From SB15 sp964639245 (lineage in GTDB: Bacteria; Chloroflexota; Anaerolineae; Aggregatilineales; J027), in assembly GCA_964639245.1 (NCBI GenBank), contig CAZXCU010000002.1, forward strand, positions 124,001-188,000: a stretch of 64,000 nucleotides of DNA, read 5' to 3'. Positions 40,309-49,314 of the stretch are shown here, piece after piece. The notes beneath the pieces are model-generated. The model had not been told where the DNA came from and ran no database searches. It worked only from the letters and a program-made list of their open reading frames with translations. Both the position numbers and the translations under genes were made by a program. The stretch's first letter is position 1, and the number at the start of each line of letters is the position of its first letter.

Positions 40309-40941
40309 ATGGCAAATCAACTCAAACCGCCGCCGCCCGATATTGTGATTGGACGCTTGCCCCTTTATCTTCGTGCATTGGATTTACTTGCCCAAGAGCA
40401 TAAAGAGGTCACGTCATCTTACGAATTGGGCGAACGGCTCGGCATTAGTTCTGCACAGATTCGCAAAGACCTGTCCCACTTTGGCGATTTCGGCAAACAG
40501 GGTACAGGCTATCAAATAGATTTTTTGATTAGTCAGTTACAACATATTTTAAAACTCAACCGTCATTGGCCTGTGGTGGTCATTGGGGCTGGGCATGTCG
40601 GGTTAGCGCTGGTCAACTATAAAGGGTTTCAGGACAACGGCTTTGATATTGTGGGTATTTTTGACCGTGACCCGGAGAAAATCGGGCAGGAAATCAACGG
40701 GGTCAAGGTCATGCCAGACAGTGAATTGGTCACAACTATTCAAGAATACAAGGTCAAACTTGCCATGATTGCCACGCCAGCCGCCGCTGCCCAGCAAAGC
40801 GCGGATATTATCATTGAAGCCGGCGTGCGGGCGATTTTGAGCTACGCACCTATCACGCTGGTCGTTCCGCCGGAAGTGCATGTCCAATACATCGATCCCG
40901 TGTCCAAACTCCAGCACATGACCTACTATCTGGAAGAGTGA
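40309..40941 (+). CDS. rex: Redox-sensing transcriptional repressor Rex
   Basis: A 210-residue repressor that senses the NADH/NAD ratio and controls fermentation and respiration genes. The N-terminal winged helix includes PLYLRALDLL and GISSAQIRKDLSHFGDFGKQGTGY, diagnostic of Rex. The Rossmann half has VVIGAGHVGLALVNY and IVGIFDRDPEKIG. The C-terminal helix for domain swapping is present (HVQYIDPVSKLQHMTYYL). No Rex box (TTGTG..CACAA) was recognised in this window, so its targets lie elsewhere. A hairpin at 40956-40981 separates it from degV. Confidence 0.96.
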   Translation: MANQLKPPPPDIVIGRLPLYLRALDLLAQEHKEVTSSYELGERLGISSAQIRKDLSHFGDFGKQGTGYQIDFLISQLQHILKLNRHWPVVVIGAGHVGLALVNYKGFQDNGFDIVGIFDRDPEKIGQEINGVKVMPDSELVTTIQEYKVKLAMIATPAAAAQQSADIIIEAGVRAILSYAPITLVVPPEVHVQYIDPVSKLQHMTYYLEE

Positions 40942-40955
40942 AATACAGTCTGGAA

Positions 40956-40981
40956 GGGACGGCACCCCGCCAAGCCGTCCC
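40956..40981. terminator. Hairpin between rex and degV
   Basis: GGGACGGC and GCCGTCCC form an 8-pair perfect stem between two convergent genes. The GGGACG arm also links it to the palindromic repeats near 32414-32482. Confidence 0.6.
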
Positions 40982-40999
40982 AATGAAATTTCCCGCGAT

Positions 41000-41857
41000 C
41001 TAAGGAATATCTGCAAAAGCCGCTTGTGGGCCATAGGCAAAACCCGCCATTGTAGGGCCGGTATGGGCTGCCAGCACCGGCGCAACTTGCAAGGTGGGCA
41101 AGAAGTGGCAGTCATACACCGCTTTGAGGTTTTCTTCAATCATTGCCACGATTTCCGGTGCATCCCCATGAGCGATTTGCAGGCGCATTTTGGTTCCTTC
41201 GGGGTGTTTTTTGAGCGCATGATCGACCATCGCCTTCACCGCTTTTTTGATGGTACGGGCGCGGCCTAGCTGTTCATATTTACCGACAGATTTATCCACG
41301 CCAATGATGGGTTTGATGTTGAGCAAATTGGCGACCATGCCTTGAATGTGGCTCACGCGCCCGCCATGTATCAGATATTCGAGCGTATCTACCGTAAAAA
41401 TGAGGTCGGTGTTGTCGCTGACTTTTTTGAGCATGGGCAGAATTTTGTCGAGTGTCCAGCCCTGTTTGACGGCATGTGCGCCCGCAATGACTTGCCACGC
41501 CAGCGCACCGGACAACGTGCGACTGTCGACAAAAGTCACCTTGGCTTCAGGGACAAGCTGCGCCCCCGCCTGCGCCGCGTTCAGGGTGCCGCTTAAGCCG
41601 GACGACACATGAATGGACAAAATATCGGGGTCAGTCGCCGCAATGCGACGGTAAATTTCTGCGAATTCGCCGGGCGCGGGTTGGGCGGTGGTGGGATAGT
41701 CTTTGGCGCTGGCGAGAATTTGATAAAACTGTTCCACCGTTACATCCACGCCACTTTTATAACTTTTGCCGTCAATGGTAAAACTCAAGGGAACGAAATG
41801 CAGGGGTAGCCCTTCCTCGTGTTTCATATCAGCGGCATTATCAGTCACTACTTGCAC
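41000..41857 (-). CDS. DegV family fatty-acid-binding protein
   Basis: A 285-residue protein of the DegV/FakB family, which binds fatty acids and presents them to the FakA kinase in other bacteria. It opens with QVVTDNAADM, has ILSIHVSSGLSGTLNAAQ for fatty-acid head-group binding, VTFVDSRTLSGALAWQV, and HGGRVSHIQGMVANLLNIKPII, all typical. FakA is not encoded nearby. The start is GTG with GGAG eight bases upstream. It lies immediately downstream of the SLC13 permease gene with a 10-base gap, so the two may be co-transcribed. Confidence 0.92.
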   Translation of the reverse strand: MQVVTDNAADMKHEEGLPLHFVPLSFTIDGKSYKSGVDVTVEQFYQILASAKDYPTTAQPAPGEFAEIYRRIAATDPDILSIHVSSGLSGTLNAAQAGAQLVPEAKVTFVDSRTLSGALAWQVIAGAHAVKQGWTLDKILPMLKKVSDNTDLIFTVDTLEYLIHGGRVSHIQGMVANLLNIKPIIGVDKSVGKYEQLGRARTIKKAVKAMVDHALKKHPEGTKMRLQIAHGDAPEIVAMIEENLKAVYDCHFLPTLQVAPVLAAHTGPTMAGFAYGPQAAFADIP

Positions 41858-41867
41858 AATAATTCTC

Positions 41868-43646
41868 CTACACAGGCCATATCATTGGCACAAGTATAAT
41901 CGAAATCACGTAGATAATCAGGGTAAGTGGCAGCCCCACTTTAACAAAATCGATAAATTTATAATTGCCTGCACCGTAGACCATCAAACAGGCGGGTTCA
42001 AGCGGGGTTAAATAGGAGGTGCTGGCGGCGACGGCAATCATAATGCCGAAGGTACGCGGGTCAAAGTTCAAACGGGTGGCGGTTTGGATGGCTACTGGCA
42101 ACACCACCGCCGCCGCCGCTTGGTTGGACATGGGCTGGGTCAAAATGACTGTGAGGGTAAAAAAAACAGTGAGAAGAATCATCGGGGATGCCTCGCCGCT
42201 CATGTTGACAATCTGGTCTGCTAGATAATCTGCTGTGCCGCTTTCCTGCATGGCCTTCCCAAAAGCCAGCATACAGCCAATCAAAATGAGCGCTTTCCAT
42301 TCGACCTCCCGATACGCTTCTTCGGGCGTGATACAGCGTGTCAGGAACACCAGAAATGCGCCAATAAGAACTGCCACCGCAATCGGGACAATATTTAATG
42401 CTGCCAGAATCAACGCGCCAAAAAAGATGCCTGTTGCAAGCGGGGCGCGGCGCTGGTTGGTGGGGTTGCGCTCAATAATTTCCAGAATCCGAAAGTGATT
42501 TTCGAGATCCAGTTGGCGCATCCTGTTGGACGGGCCTTGAATGAGCAGGACATCTCCCACGCGGAGGGCGGTACGGCTAATTTTATGCTGGATGGTTTCG
42601 CCACTACGGTTGATGGCTAAAACTTGCATCCCGTAACGTTCGCGGAAACGGAAATTTTTGAGGGTGCGCCCCACCAACCGCGAACGGGGCATGACCATCA
42701 CCTCAAGAATTTCTAGCTCGCCCGGATTTTCCTTAAAATGGGTGCTTAACAGTTTGGCATCGGCTTTAATATCAATGCCGGTTCTGTCCTTAATTTTGAG
42801 GATGTCTTCACGCTGGCCTTCGACCAGCAGCACATCGTCCTGTTGTAACACGGTACTGGCATCGGTGGAGAGATTTTCGGTTTTGTTACGGATGATCTTG
42901 AGAATCAGAATCCCTAAATCGCGCCCCAGACCGGATTGTTCCAGCGTTTTTCCAATTAATGGGGAGTCCGGCAAAATCATCGCTTCTGTGATGTACAACT
43001 GGGTTTTGAAAATCGTGGATGTATCATTGGCTGATCTATCGGGAACAAGCCGCTGCCCAAGCACCAGCATATAAACAACGCCAGCAATGGTAATCGGAAT
43101 CCCCACCGGAGACAGTTCAAAAATGCTAATCGGGTCGAGTCCATTCTGGCGCATCAGCCCACTCACGATGATATTGGTGGAGGAGCTAATCAATGTGACC
43201 GAACTAGAAAATAAGTTGGCAAAGGCCATCGGCATGAGCAGTTTCGAGGCACTGACATTGGCACGGCGGGCTAGGCCAAAGGTAATCGGCAGGAAAAAAG
43301 CCGTGGACGCAGTGTTGCTCATAAATGCCCCCAACATAGCGGGAACAATCATCAAAATGAGTAACAAGCGCTGTGGGTCTGTGCCGGTATAGTTGAGTAA
43401 AAAACGTCCGGCAATATCTTCTACCCCGGTGCGTACCAGCGCGGCGGTGAGAATTAAAACCCCTAGAATCATCAGGGCGGTTTCGCTGCCAAACCCGGCG
43501 AAGGCTTCATCGGTGGTGATAAGGCCCGTCAAAATGAGTGAGAGCATCACCCCCAGCGCAATCACATCGCTGGAGACCCATTCAAAAAAAAACATCACCA
43601 GCGTAATGATAAAAATAGTCAGGTAAATGGCTATTTCAGTGGTCAC
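41868..43646 (-). CDS. SLC13/DASS-type permease with two RCK_C (TrkA-C) domains
   Basis: A 592-residue membrane transporter of the divalent anion/sodium symporter superfamily. About 12 hydrophobic segments flank two cytoplasmic TrkA-C domains in the middle (starting near EAMILPDSPLIGKTL and EVMVMPRSRLVGRTL), a layout known for sulfate and citrate-type carriers. SSSTNIIVSG and SNTASTAFFLP match the two SNT-like substrate and sodium sites. I start at the GTG at 43646 with GGGAG upstream; the longer frame to 43835 reads through a gene-free, non-hydrophobic stretch overlapping the PBP gene. The substrate is unknown. Confidence 0.85.
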   Translation of the reverse strand: MTTEIAIYLTIFIITLVMFFFEWVSSDVIALGVMLSLILTGLITTDEAFAGFGSETALMILGVLILTAALVRTGVEDIAGRFLLNYTGTDPQRLLLILMIVPAMLGAFMSNTASTAFFLPITFGLARRANVSASKLLMPMAFANLFSSSVTLISSSTNIIVSGLMRQNGLDPISIFELSPVGIPITIAGVVYMLVLGQRLVPDRSANDTSTIFKTQLYITEAMILPDSPLIGKTLEQSGLGRDLGILILKIIRNKTENLSTDASTVLQQDDVLLVEGQREDILKIKDRTGIDIKADAKLLSTHFKENPGELEILEVMVMPRSRLVGRTLKNFRFRERYGMQVLAINRSGETIQHKISRTALRVGDVLLIQGPSNRMRQLDLENHFRILEIIERNPTNQRRAPLATGIFFGALILAALNIVPIAVAVLIGAFLVFLTRCITPEEAYREVEWKALILIGCMLAFGKAMQESGTADYLADQIVNMSGEASPMILLTVFFTLTVILTQPMSNQAAAAVVLPVAIQTATRLNFDPRTFGIMIAVAASTSYLTPLEPACLMVYGAGNYKFIDFVKVGLPLTLIIYVISIILVPMIWPV

Positions 43647-43717
43647 GGTTACTCCCTCTTTCTGTTTTTGATTATAGGGAAGGGCAAGCAGAAATAGGGT
43701 AAGTGTCGTATGAGTGT

Positions 43718-45079
43718 TTAAGGCAATGATCGCAGGGTGTTTTGGGCAATTGCCAGCGCGGTTTGCGGCGTAATGTCTTTGCCTTCTAGCACCAGCACCA
43801 TCAGCAACGAGTCGCCGTTGTCCAGTGAAGTCCAACCCAAAAACCAGATGTATTGGCGTGACCCTGCGTAAGCTCTGCTCAGATGTCCGTAAAGATTTTC
43901 AGCAAGGGGATTTTCTTGCAATAGGCTGTAAATTTGTAGGGCAACGGCAGGTTGCATCATAGCGGAATGGGGGGTGGTGGGGGTGAAGGATTCCCATTTC
44001 GTTTCGTCAGGCGGGCGGGTGGCAGAAATGAGATGCAGCGGCACGCCATTTCCGTTGTTGACCACACTCGCCATGATTTGCACTGCCTGTAACGGGGTGA
44101 CGGTTAAATCGCCCTGTCCGGCGAATTCCGCTTGACTGGCAGCCTCGCTGGTGGGCAAAAGAACGTTTGGGGGGGTGGTTTCCAGCAAAAAACCATCCAA
44201 ACGCGGGGCATCGAGCAAGCCCACCGCCTGAAATTTGTTAAACAGCGCTTCAGATGCAATCTGTGTGCCGATGTCATTCACAAACGGCGCGGGGCAGGCA
44301 TTCAAATAGGCTTGGGCGAGGGTAAACGTTAGCTCTGTTTGCTCATTCAAACAGGTGAGTACCAACCGCGAGTCCGTTAATTCAATCGGTTTGAGCGAGA
44401 CTGCCGTGTCTAAGGAAACCCCGGCGGCGAGGAATTCGCTTAAAATGAGGGTTTGCAGAATCCCGCCGGGTTGATAAAAACGCTGGGTGACACGGTTTCG
44501 CGGCAAAAAATTCAAATGGGTTTGCAGGCGGTGTTCTTCCTCAATGTGGTTGGGGTCATAGGTGGGTTGGCTGACCATCGCCCAAATTTCACCAGAGGGA
44601 ATATGCACAACTATCGCCCCGCCGTTCTGGTCTTGCATCAGCGTGGCAAGTTCCTGCTGGAGTGCTGTGTCAAGGGTGGTTTGAATATCTCCCCCCTCAA
44701 TGGGTGCATGAATCAAATCGTCCCCAAAATTTGCCCATTCTCCGTCAAAAGCATCCCCGTTGAGCCATGCGTTCATGCCTTCCTCAAGCCCTGCTGCCCC
44801 GAAGGTATAGCTATAGTAGCCCACCGCCCCGACGACTTCGGGATAGGGATAAACGCGCCGGGTAAGGTTGCCATTCTGGTCGGTGTAGGCGATTTTTCCC
44901 CCGTTGCGGTCAAAAATTGTCCCGCGTTCGATATTGAGTTCGGCTAATACCCGGCGCGGATTGTCCTCACGCTGGCGTAAATTGTCGCTTTCAATCAATG
45001 ACCAGTAGGCTGTTCCGAGCATCATCACCGCAAAGCCTAGGACAAACAGCGTCGTCAGGCGGTTAATTTCGCGGCTCAT
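43718..45079 (-). CDS. Class B penicillin-binding-protein homologue with lost catalytic motifs
   Basis: A 453-residue PbpA/FtsI-like protein: one N-terminal membrane helix (about 8-28), a short dimerisation region (RGTIFDRNGGKIAYT) and a transpeptidase fold ending with the family marker GQGDLTVTPLQAVQIMASVVNNG. All three active-site motifs are changed: SxxK reads GILQ (G206, Q209), SxN reads ACPA, and KTG reads YAGS. It therefore probably cannot bind penicillin or cross-link peptides, and may act as a structural partner of the glycan polymerase. The ATG at 45079 overlaps the FtsW/RodA gene by 17 bases. Confidence 0.85.
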   Translation of the reverse strand: MSREINRLTTLFVLGFAVMMLGTAYWSLIESDNLRQREDNPRRVLAELNIERGTIFDRNGGKIAYTDQNGNLTRRVYPYPEVVGAVGYYSYTFGAAGLEEGMNAWLNGDAFDGEWANFGDDLIHAPIEGGDIQTTLDTALQQELATLMQDQNGGAIVVHIPSGEIWAMVSQPTYDPNHIEEEHRLQTHLNFLPRNRVTQRFYQPGGILQTLILSEFLAAGVSLDTAVSLKPIELTDSRLVLTCLNEQTELTFTLAQAYLNACPAPFVNDIGTQIASEALFNKFQAVGLLDAPRLDGFLLETTPPNVLLPTSEAASQAEFAGQGDLTVTPLQAVQIMASVVNNGNGVPLHLISATRPPDETKWESFTPTTPHSAMMQPAVALQIYSLLQENPLAENLYGHLSRAYAGSRQYIWFLGWTSLDNGDSLLMVLVLEGKDITPQTALAIAQNTLRSLP

Positions 45080-46322
45080 CGGGCAGCCCTTCGTGAGAAC
45101 TATTGCTGATGACCAGCAGAATGCCGACCATGATAAAACTGGTGAGCAGCGACGACCCGCCGTAGCTGGCAAAAGGCAGGGTGACTCCGGTTAGGGGAAT
45201 CAGATTTAATGTCCCGCCTGTGATGAGCAGGGTTTGTACGGCAAACATGGCGCAAAATCCGACTGCAAGATAGGCATGAAACGGTTTGTGTGGCATCAAC
45301 AGCGATAAGCGCATCCCGCGCAGCACCACAATTAAAATCGCGCTGGCTGCCCCGAATGCGCCTAACAACCCCCATTCTTCGGCAATCGCCGCGTAGACAA
45401 AATCGGTATGTACCACCGGAATAAAATTGGGGATGCCCTGTCCGATACCCGTGCCAATCACTCCGCCATCCCCGATTGCCATCAGGCTTTGCACAATCTG
45501 GAAGGAAGTGTTGTCTGCGTCTCGCCAGGGATTGCGCCAGATGTCCACCCGCAGCGCCACCACATCAAAGACAAAATAGGCGGCTGCCCCAGCTATGCCT
45601 AACAAACCAATTCCCCCCAATAAAATCAGCACTTCGCCGCTAGCCACGTAAATCATGAGGGTAAAAACGAGGAAAAAAATCGTCGCTGTGCCTAAATCGC
45701 GCTGCCAGACCAGCAGCACAATGCTTACCCCCCACATGAGCAGCACCGGCCCCATATAACGTAAATTGGTGTGCCAGTGTTGGCGAAAAATTGGCTGATA
45801 ATCGGCAAGGTAGCTGGCAAGAAAAACGACCAGCAGCACTTTGAGCAGTTCGGAGGGCTGATAGAAAAAATCACCGATACCCAGCCACAACTGCGCCCCT
45901 TCGCCGGAGGGATTTACCCCTAGCAAAATCGTCGCTGCCAGCAGAATCAAGCCCCACAGCAGCCATGTATAGCGATAGCGTTTGAGCCAGCGTAGATGCG
46001 TTGGTAAAAAACAAATCAGCAGCATGACCAGCAAACTCACCGCCATCCATGTGGTTTGACGGACGGTATAACGCGGCAGCAAACGGTCTACGATGTTAAT
46101 GCCCCACCCGGTCAGCAGCATGATGGTGGGATACAGGTAGGGGTCATGGTGAGGGAGACGGTTGTTTAACACCTTCCAACCCGCTCCGGCGCAAAAAAGC
46201 CATACCCCCACAGGCCAGAAGTCTGTCCATGCGCGGTTGGTTGCCAGAAGCAAGCCGGCTTGGTTGGCGCTGATAAACACGCCTGCGATAGTTAAAAGGG
46301 TGACTTCTTGGGTACGCTGCAT
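45063..46322 (-). CDS. FtsW/RodA/SpoVE (SEDS) family glycan polymerase
   Basis: A 419-residue SEDS protein with about 12 membrane segments. The conserved stretches are present: YQPSELLK, WQRDLGTA with the catalytic Asp, PVVHTDFVYAAIAEEWG and TLPFASYGGSSLL. SEDS proteins polymerise lipid II into glycan strands and need a class B PBP partner; here that partner is encoded by the overlapping downstream gene but lacks catalytic residues. Whether it serves elongation (RodA) or division (FtsW) cannot be told. The gene starts with ATG and no clear upstream gene partner on this strand within 160 bases. Confidence 0.92.
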   Translation of the reverse strand: MQRTQEVTLLTIAGVFISANQAGLLLATNRAWTDFWPVGVWLFCAGAGWKVLNNRLPHHDPYLYPTIMLLTGWGINIVDRLLPRYTVRQTTWMAVSLLVMLLICFLPTHLRWLKRYRYTWLLWGLILLAATILLGVNPSGEGAQLWLGIGDFFYQPSELLKVLLVVFLASYLADYQPIFRQHWHTNLRYMGPVLLMWGVSIVLLVWQRDLGTATIFFLVFTLMIYVASGEVLILLGGIGLLGIAGAAAYFVFDVVALRVDIWRNPWRDADNTSFQIVQSLMAIGDGGVIGTGIGQGIPNFIPVVHTDFVYAAIAEEWGLLGAFGAASAILIVVLRGMRLSLLMPHKPFHAYLAVGFCAMFAVQTLLITGGTLNLIPLTGVTLPFASYGGSSLLTSFIMVGILLVISNSSHEGLPDEPRN

Positions 46323-46370
46323 GATATTTTTGCGGATGGGCTGTCATCCCCGCTTAGAGAAAATGGTGGG

Positions 46371-46393
46371 CGGGTCACAGACCACGCCCGTAC
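46371..46393. repeat. GTCACAGAC hairpin repeat, copy 2
   Basis: GGGCGGGTC, ACA, GACCACGCCC forms a hairpin with the same core as the copy near 23946. It lies in the 160-base gap between the SEDS and MTA phosphorylase genes. Confidence 0.5.
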
Positions 46394-46482
46394 CTTTTGC
46401 TATCCCCGCGAAGGGGCTAAACAGCATGAAACGGCTTTTGAATTTATACACAGCGAATAACGCTAAATCCACAAGCGGACTG

Positions 46483-47358
46483 TTAATTCGCAAAATATTT
46501 CCCCACAATCGGGCGCAGTTTTTCCAGCGTTTTGGGCGGAATGGTTTCGCGGTGGGTCATGATGGCGGTGGCAAGGGCGTTGTGGGCCGGCCAATCTTCA
46601 TCACCGACTGCTTCAATACGCGGAATCGCTTCGACCAGCGCACGCTGCGCCCGTTCCAGATTGGCGGCAAAGGTTTCCATGACGGTGGCGGCGTTGACCG
46701 CTTCTTCATCCTCATGCCAGACATCATAATCGGTAATATGAGCGAACGCAGCGTAGGCAATTTCGGCTTCGCGGGCAAGAAAGGCTTCCGGCGAAGCAGT
46801 CATGCCAATCAGTGAAAAGCCCAACTGACGGAACATCAGACTTTCGGCACGGGTGCTAAAACGCGGCCCTTCCACCGTGACCAGTGTACCGCCTTCATGC
46901 AGGGTGCCTCCGGCTGCGATGGCAGAATCAGCTAAAATGGCGGAGAGTTCTGGCGAAAACGGATCGGCTACCCCCACATGCCCGACCAAACCTTCGCCAA
47001 AAAAAGTCCGTACACGGTTACGGGTAAAATCGGCAAGTTGGTCAGGAATCACCATATCGCCCGGCGCAAAATCTTCGCGCAGCGACCCGCACGCGCTGAC
47101 CGAAATAATATGACGGACACCGACGGTTTTGAGGGCAAAAATATTGGCCGCATAAGGAACTTCGGTGGGGATGAAGCGATGGCCTTTGCCATGCCGCGCA
47201 ATAAACGCTACACGCACCCCAGCAATTTCCCCCGTCACCAGCGGGTCGCTGGTTGCCCCAAAGGGAGTCCGCACGGCGACTTCTTCTTTGTTTTTTAAAT
47301 CCGGCATATTATACAGGCCAGACCCGCCAATAATACCGATTTTTATGACATCATTCAT
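46483..47358 (-). CDS. mtnP: S-methyl-5'-thioadenosine phosphorylase
   Basis: A 291-residue phosphorylase that splits methylthioadenosine with phosphate in the methionine salvage path. The family pattern is clear: IGIIGGSGLY, FIARHGKGHRFIPTEVPYAANIFALK, ISVSACGSLRED, and LIGMTASPEAFLAREAEIAYA with the purine and methyl-thio pocket. The residues MTASPEA fit MTA rather than guanosine-specific enzymes. No other salvage genes are adjacent. It stands alone with hairpin repeats on both sides. Confidence 0.93.
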   Translation of the reverse strand: MNDVIKIGIIGGSGLYNMPDLKNKEEVAVRTPFGATSDPLVTGEIAGVRVAFIARHGKGHRFIPTEVPYAANIFALKTVGVRHIISVSACGSLREDFAPGDMVIPDQLADFTRNRVRTFFGEGLVGHVGVADPFSPELSAILADSAIAAGGTLHEGGTLVTVEGPRFSTRAESLMFRQLGFSLIGMTASPEAFLAREAEIAYAAFAHITDYDVWHEDEEAVNAATVMETFAANLERAQRALVEAIPRIEAVGDEDWPAHNALATAIMTHRETIPPKTLEKLRPIVGKYFAN

Positions 47359-47437
47359 CAGATTAAGTTCCTTTATCGTAGGGGGAGTTTAGCGTACCAA
47401 CGGGAAATTGTACAGATTTTAACCCTTCTCTCAATCC

Positions 47438-47478
47438 TCCCCCACATTGCCGCGAGGGATGTTTTTGGGGGATCGGGG
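47438..47478. repeat. GC-rich palindromic repeat, copy e
   Basis: TCCTCCCCCA and TTTTGGGGGA flank a central CGCGAGGG. It is a looser member of the GC-rich palindrome family, located between mtnP and the TauE gene. Confidence 0.4.
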
Positions 47479-47487
47479 TAAGACCCT

Positions 47488-48216
47488 TTAACCGAATATC
47501 AAACTCAGACTCGCCCAGAACAACAGCGCCAGCATCAGCCATTCAAAGACTTTAGGATTCATGATATTCAGGAATCTTTTTCCTAACCACACCCCGAACG
47601 GAATAATCGGCAGCACCCACGCAATGCTGATGAGTTTGTCAAAGTTAATCACGTCCGCAGCGATATACGCAGGAAATTTGAGCGCGTTGACGATGGCAAA
47701 AAACAGGGTTGCTGTGCCGATGAAGGGGGTGGGGTCAACTTTTTGCAGCAGCATATACGCGGTGAAGGGGGGTGCGCCCACATTCGCCAGCGCCGAGCCG
47801 AATCCCGAAATCCACCCCGCCGCATAGCCATGCCAATCGCGGGGTTGATAGGCCAGCGCAGAAATGGTGTCGCCGGAGACTTTGTAAATGACCGCCGCAA
47901 GGGTAAAAAATCCCAGCACACGGCGCAGGGTGTCCTCCGGCAGTGAACCGAGTACAAATGCGCCCATCACCACCCCGACAATCGCTAGGGGCAGCATCGT
48001 TTTGACATAGTGCATATCCCATTTTTGCCAGTAGAGTCGCAGCGCGAACATATCCGCAAAAATGAGCAGGGGCAGCGTTACCCCCACCGCTTCTGAAACA
48101 GGCATGGCTAAGGCCAACAGGGGGGCGGTTAAGGAGACAGGCACGGGCCCCCCCAAGCCGCCTTTGGAAAGCCCTACCAGCAGCCCGGCTAACAGGATAA
48201 TAAAAAATGTGTTCAT
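47488..48216 (-). CDS. TauE/SafE family permease
   Basis: A 242-residue membrane protein with eight hydrophobic segments and two repeats of the TauE/SafE (DUF81) family, associated with export of sulfite, sulfoacetate or similar anions. The sequence GLSKGGLGGPVPVSLTAPLLAL near the start and WISGFGSALANVGAPPFTAYML after the middle are the two family repeats. No sulfur-metabolism genes are adjacent, so the substrate is open. The start is ATG at 48216. Confidence 0.9.
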   Translation of the reverse strand: MNTFFIILLAGLLVGLSKGGLGGPVPVSLTAPLLALAMPVSEAVGVTLPLLIFADMFALRLYWQKWDMHYVKTMLPLAIVGVVMGAFVLGSLPEDTLRRVLGFFTLAAVIYKVSGDTISALAYQPRDWHGYAAGWISGFGSALANVGAPPFTAYMLLQKVDPTPFIGTATLFFAIVNALKFPAYIAADVINFDKLISIAWVLPIIPFGVWLGKRFLNIMNPKVFEWLMLALLFWASLSLIFG

Positions 48217-48270
48217 GGTAAATTCTGATCATTGAGAAGATGCTGCTATTGTACGGCGATTTGCAGGGGT

Positions 48271-48298
48271 AAAAAACCCCATCTTTGTGGGATGGGGT
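48271..48298 (-). terminator. Terminator after the hydrolase gene
   Basis: On the minus strand ACCCCATC pairs with GATGGGGT (8 pairs, 7-base loop), followed by TTTTT. It lies 23 bases beyond the stop at 48322. Confidence 0.88.
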
Positions 48299-48321
48299 CA
48301 AGGTTGAATGAGGAAAACTTT

Positions 48322-49224
48322 TTACTGGAGCTTCAAATGCTCGCGCAAGAAAGCCAAACGGTCTTCACGGATTTCATCGAGAATCATGGCATGTTCGGTT
48401 TTATAGGTTTTGAGTGTTTTGGGGTCAAGTGCTGCCGCGAAATAGTCTTCGTAATCGGCCTGCGGGGTGTAAAAATCTTCTGTGCCAAATTGGAACAGCA
48501 CCGGCGCATTGACCTGACTGATAAAGCGGGTGGGGGCAAGTTCGTCCATTTTGGCTTTGTAGTCCGCCAAGCCTGCGCGGTCTTCGGGAACGCCGAACAA
48601 CATCCACTGATTAAAATTCGATGCGCCTGCAATCAATACATAGGCATCGGGGCGCTGGTCAACTGCGCCCATCAATGTGCCGTACATCGCGCCGAAATCA
48701 TGCCCGACATACGCGACTCGCTCTGAATCCACCTGTACCTGTGCCAGCAGCACATCCAGCCCGCGCCGTAGTTCAATGACCTGCCGACTCGCGTCGTCAT
48801 AATCTGATTCCAGTGTGCGCCCCTGTTGATACCATGTCCATTCTGACCACATGGTTTCGGGCAGTAGCGCCACAATTCCATCTTGTTCTGCCATGTTGAC
48901 CGCTTCATCCAGAAATTCGGTGCGGTTAGAGGTGGGATTTTCCGGTTCATACCAATGCACATACAGCACACCGGGAAATTTGCCTTCGCCTGCTGGCAGC
49001 ACCAGATAGGCTTTAATCGGTTTGCCCGTCACAGGGCTGGGGTAGGCAATATCTTTCACGGTGACACTGCCGCGTTGTTCGGACGACACTTCTTCAATTG
49101 CAAGCGGGGCGCTGGCATCATACTCAAACATGGCAATAACTTCCTCCGGTAATGCTTCCTGTGCGCTGCCGGGTACTGGCAGCACCAGCATCCCCAACAA
49201 GAGCAAAAGTAGGGCTTTTTTCAA
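48322..49224 (-). CDS. Exported dienelactone-hydrolase-like alpha/beta hydrolase
   Basis: A 300-residue secreted hydrolase of the dienelactone hydrolase type. A signal peptide ends near GSAQ. The nucleophile elbow is VAYVGHDFGAMYG, with Asp where dienelactone hydrolases have Cys and esterases have Ser; GHDxG is the pattern of haloalkane dehalogenases and epoxide hydrolases. The remaining triad members fit FGTEDFYTP (Asp) and KTEHAMI (His). The start is TTG with GGAG upstream. It is divergent from the CGNR regulator gene, with an inverted repeat between, so it may be the regulator's target. Confidence 0.8.
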   Translation of the reverse strand: MKKALLLLLLGMLVLPVPGSAQEALPEEVIAMFEYDASAPLAIEEVSSEQRGSVTVKDIAYPSPVTGKPIKAYLVLPAGEGKFPGVLYVHWYEPENPTSNRTEFLDEAVNMAEQDGIVALLPETMWSEWTWYQQGRTLESDYDDASRQVIELRRGLDVLLAQVQVDSERVAYVGHDFGAMYGTLMGAVDQRPDAYVLIAGASNFNQWMLFGVPEDRAGLADYKAKMDELAPTRFISQVNAPVLFQFGTEDFYTPQADYEDYFAAALDPKTLKTYKTEHAMILDEIREDRLAFLREHLKLQ

Positions 49225-49236
49225 AATGAGTCTCCT

Positions 49237-49266
49237 TATACCACTATATAAAATTATACTGGTATA
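49237..49266. promoter_or_regulatory. Inverted repeat between the hydrolase and CGNR genes
   Basis: TATACCA (49237-49243) and TGGTATA (49260-49266) are perfect 7-base inverted repeats 16 bases apart in an AT-rich gap of 90 bases between divergent genes. A candidate operator for the CGNR regulator. Confidence 0.5.
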
Positions 49267-49314
49267 TTCAAGTTATACGGTAAAATTGTGAAAAACAGAT
49301 GAAACAACCGTAAA

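Noticed and set aside
43647..43835. N-terminal extension of the SLC13 permease
   Set aside because: The extra 63 residues are not hydrophobic and overlap the PBP gene; a GTG with GGGAG upstream gives the natural start.
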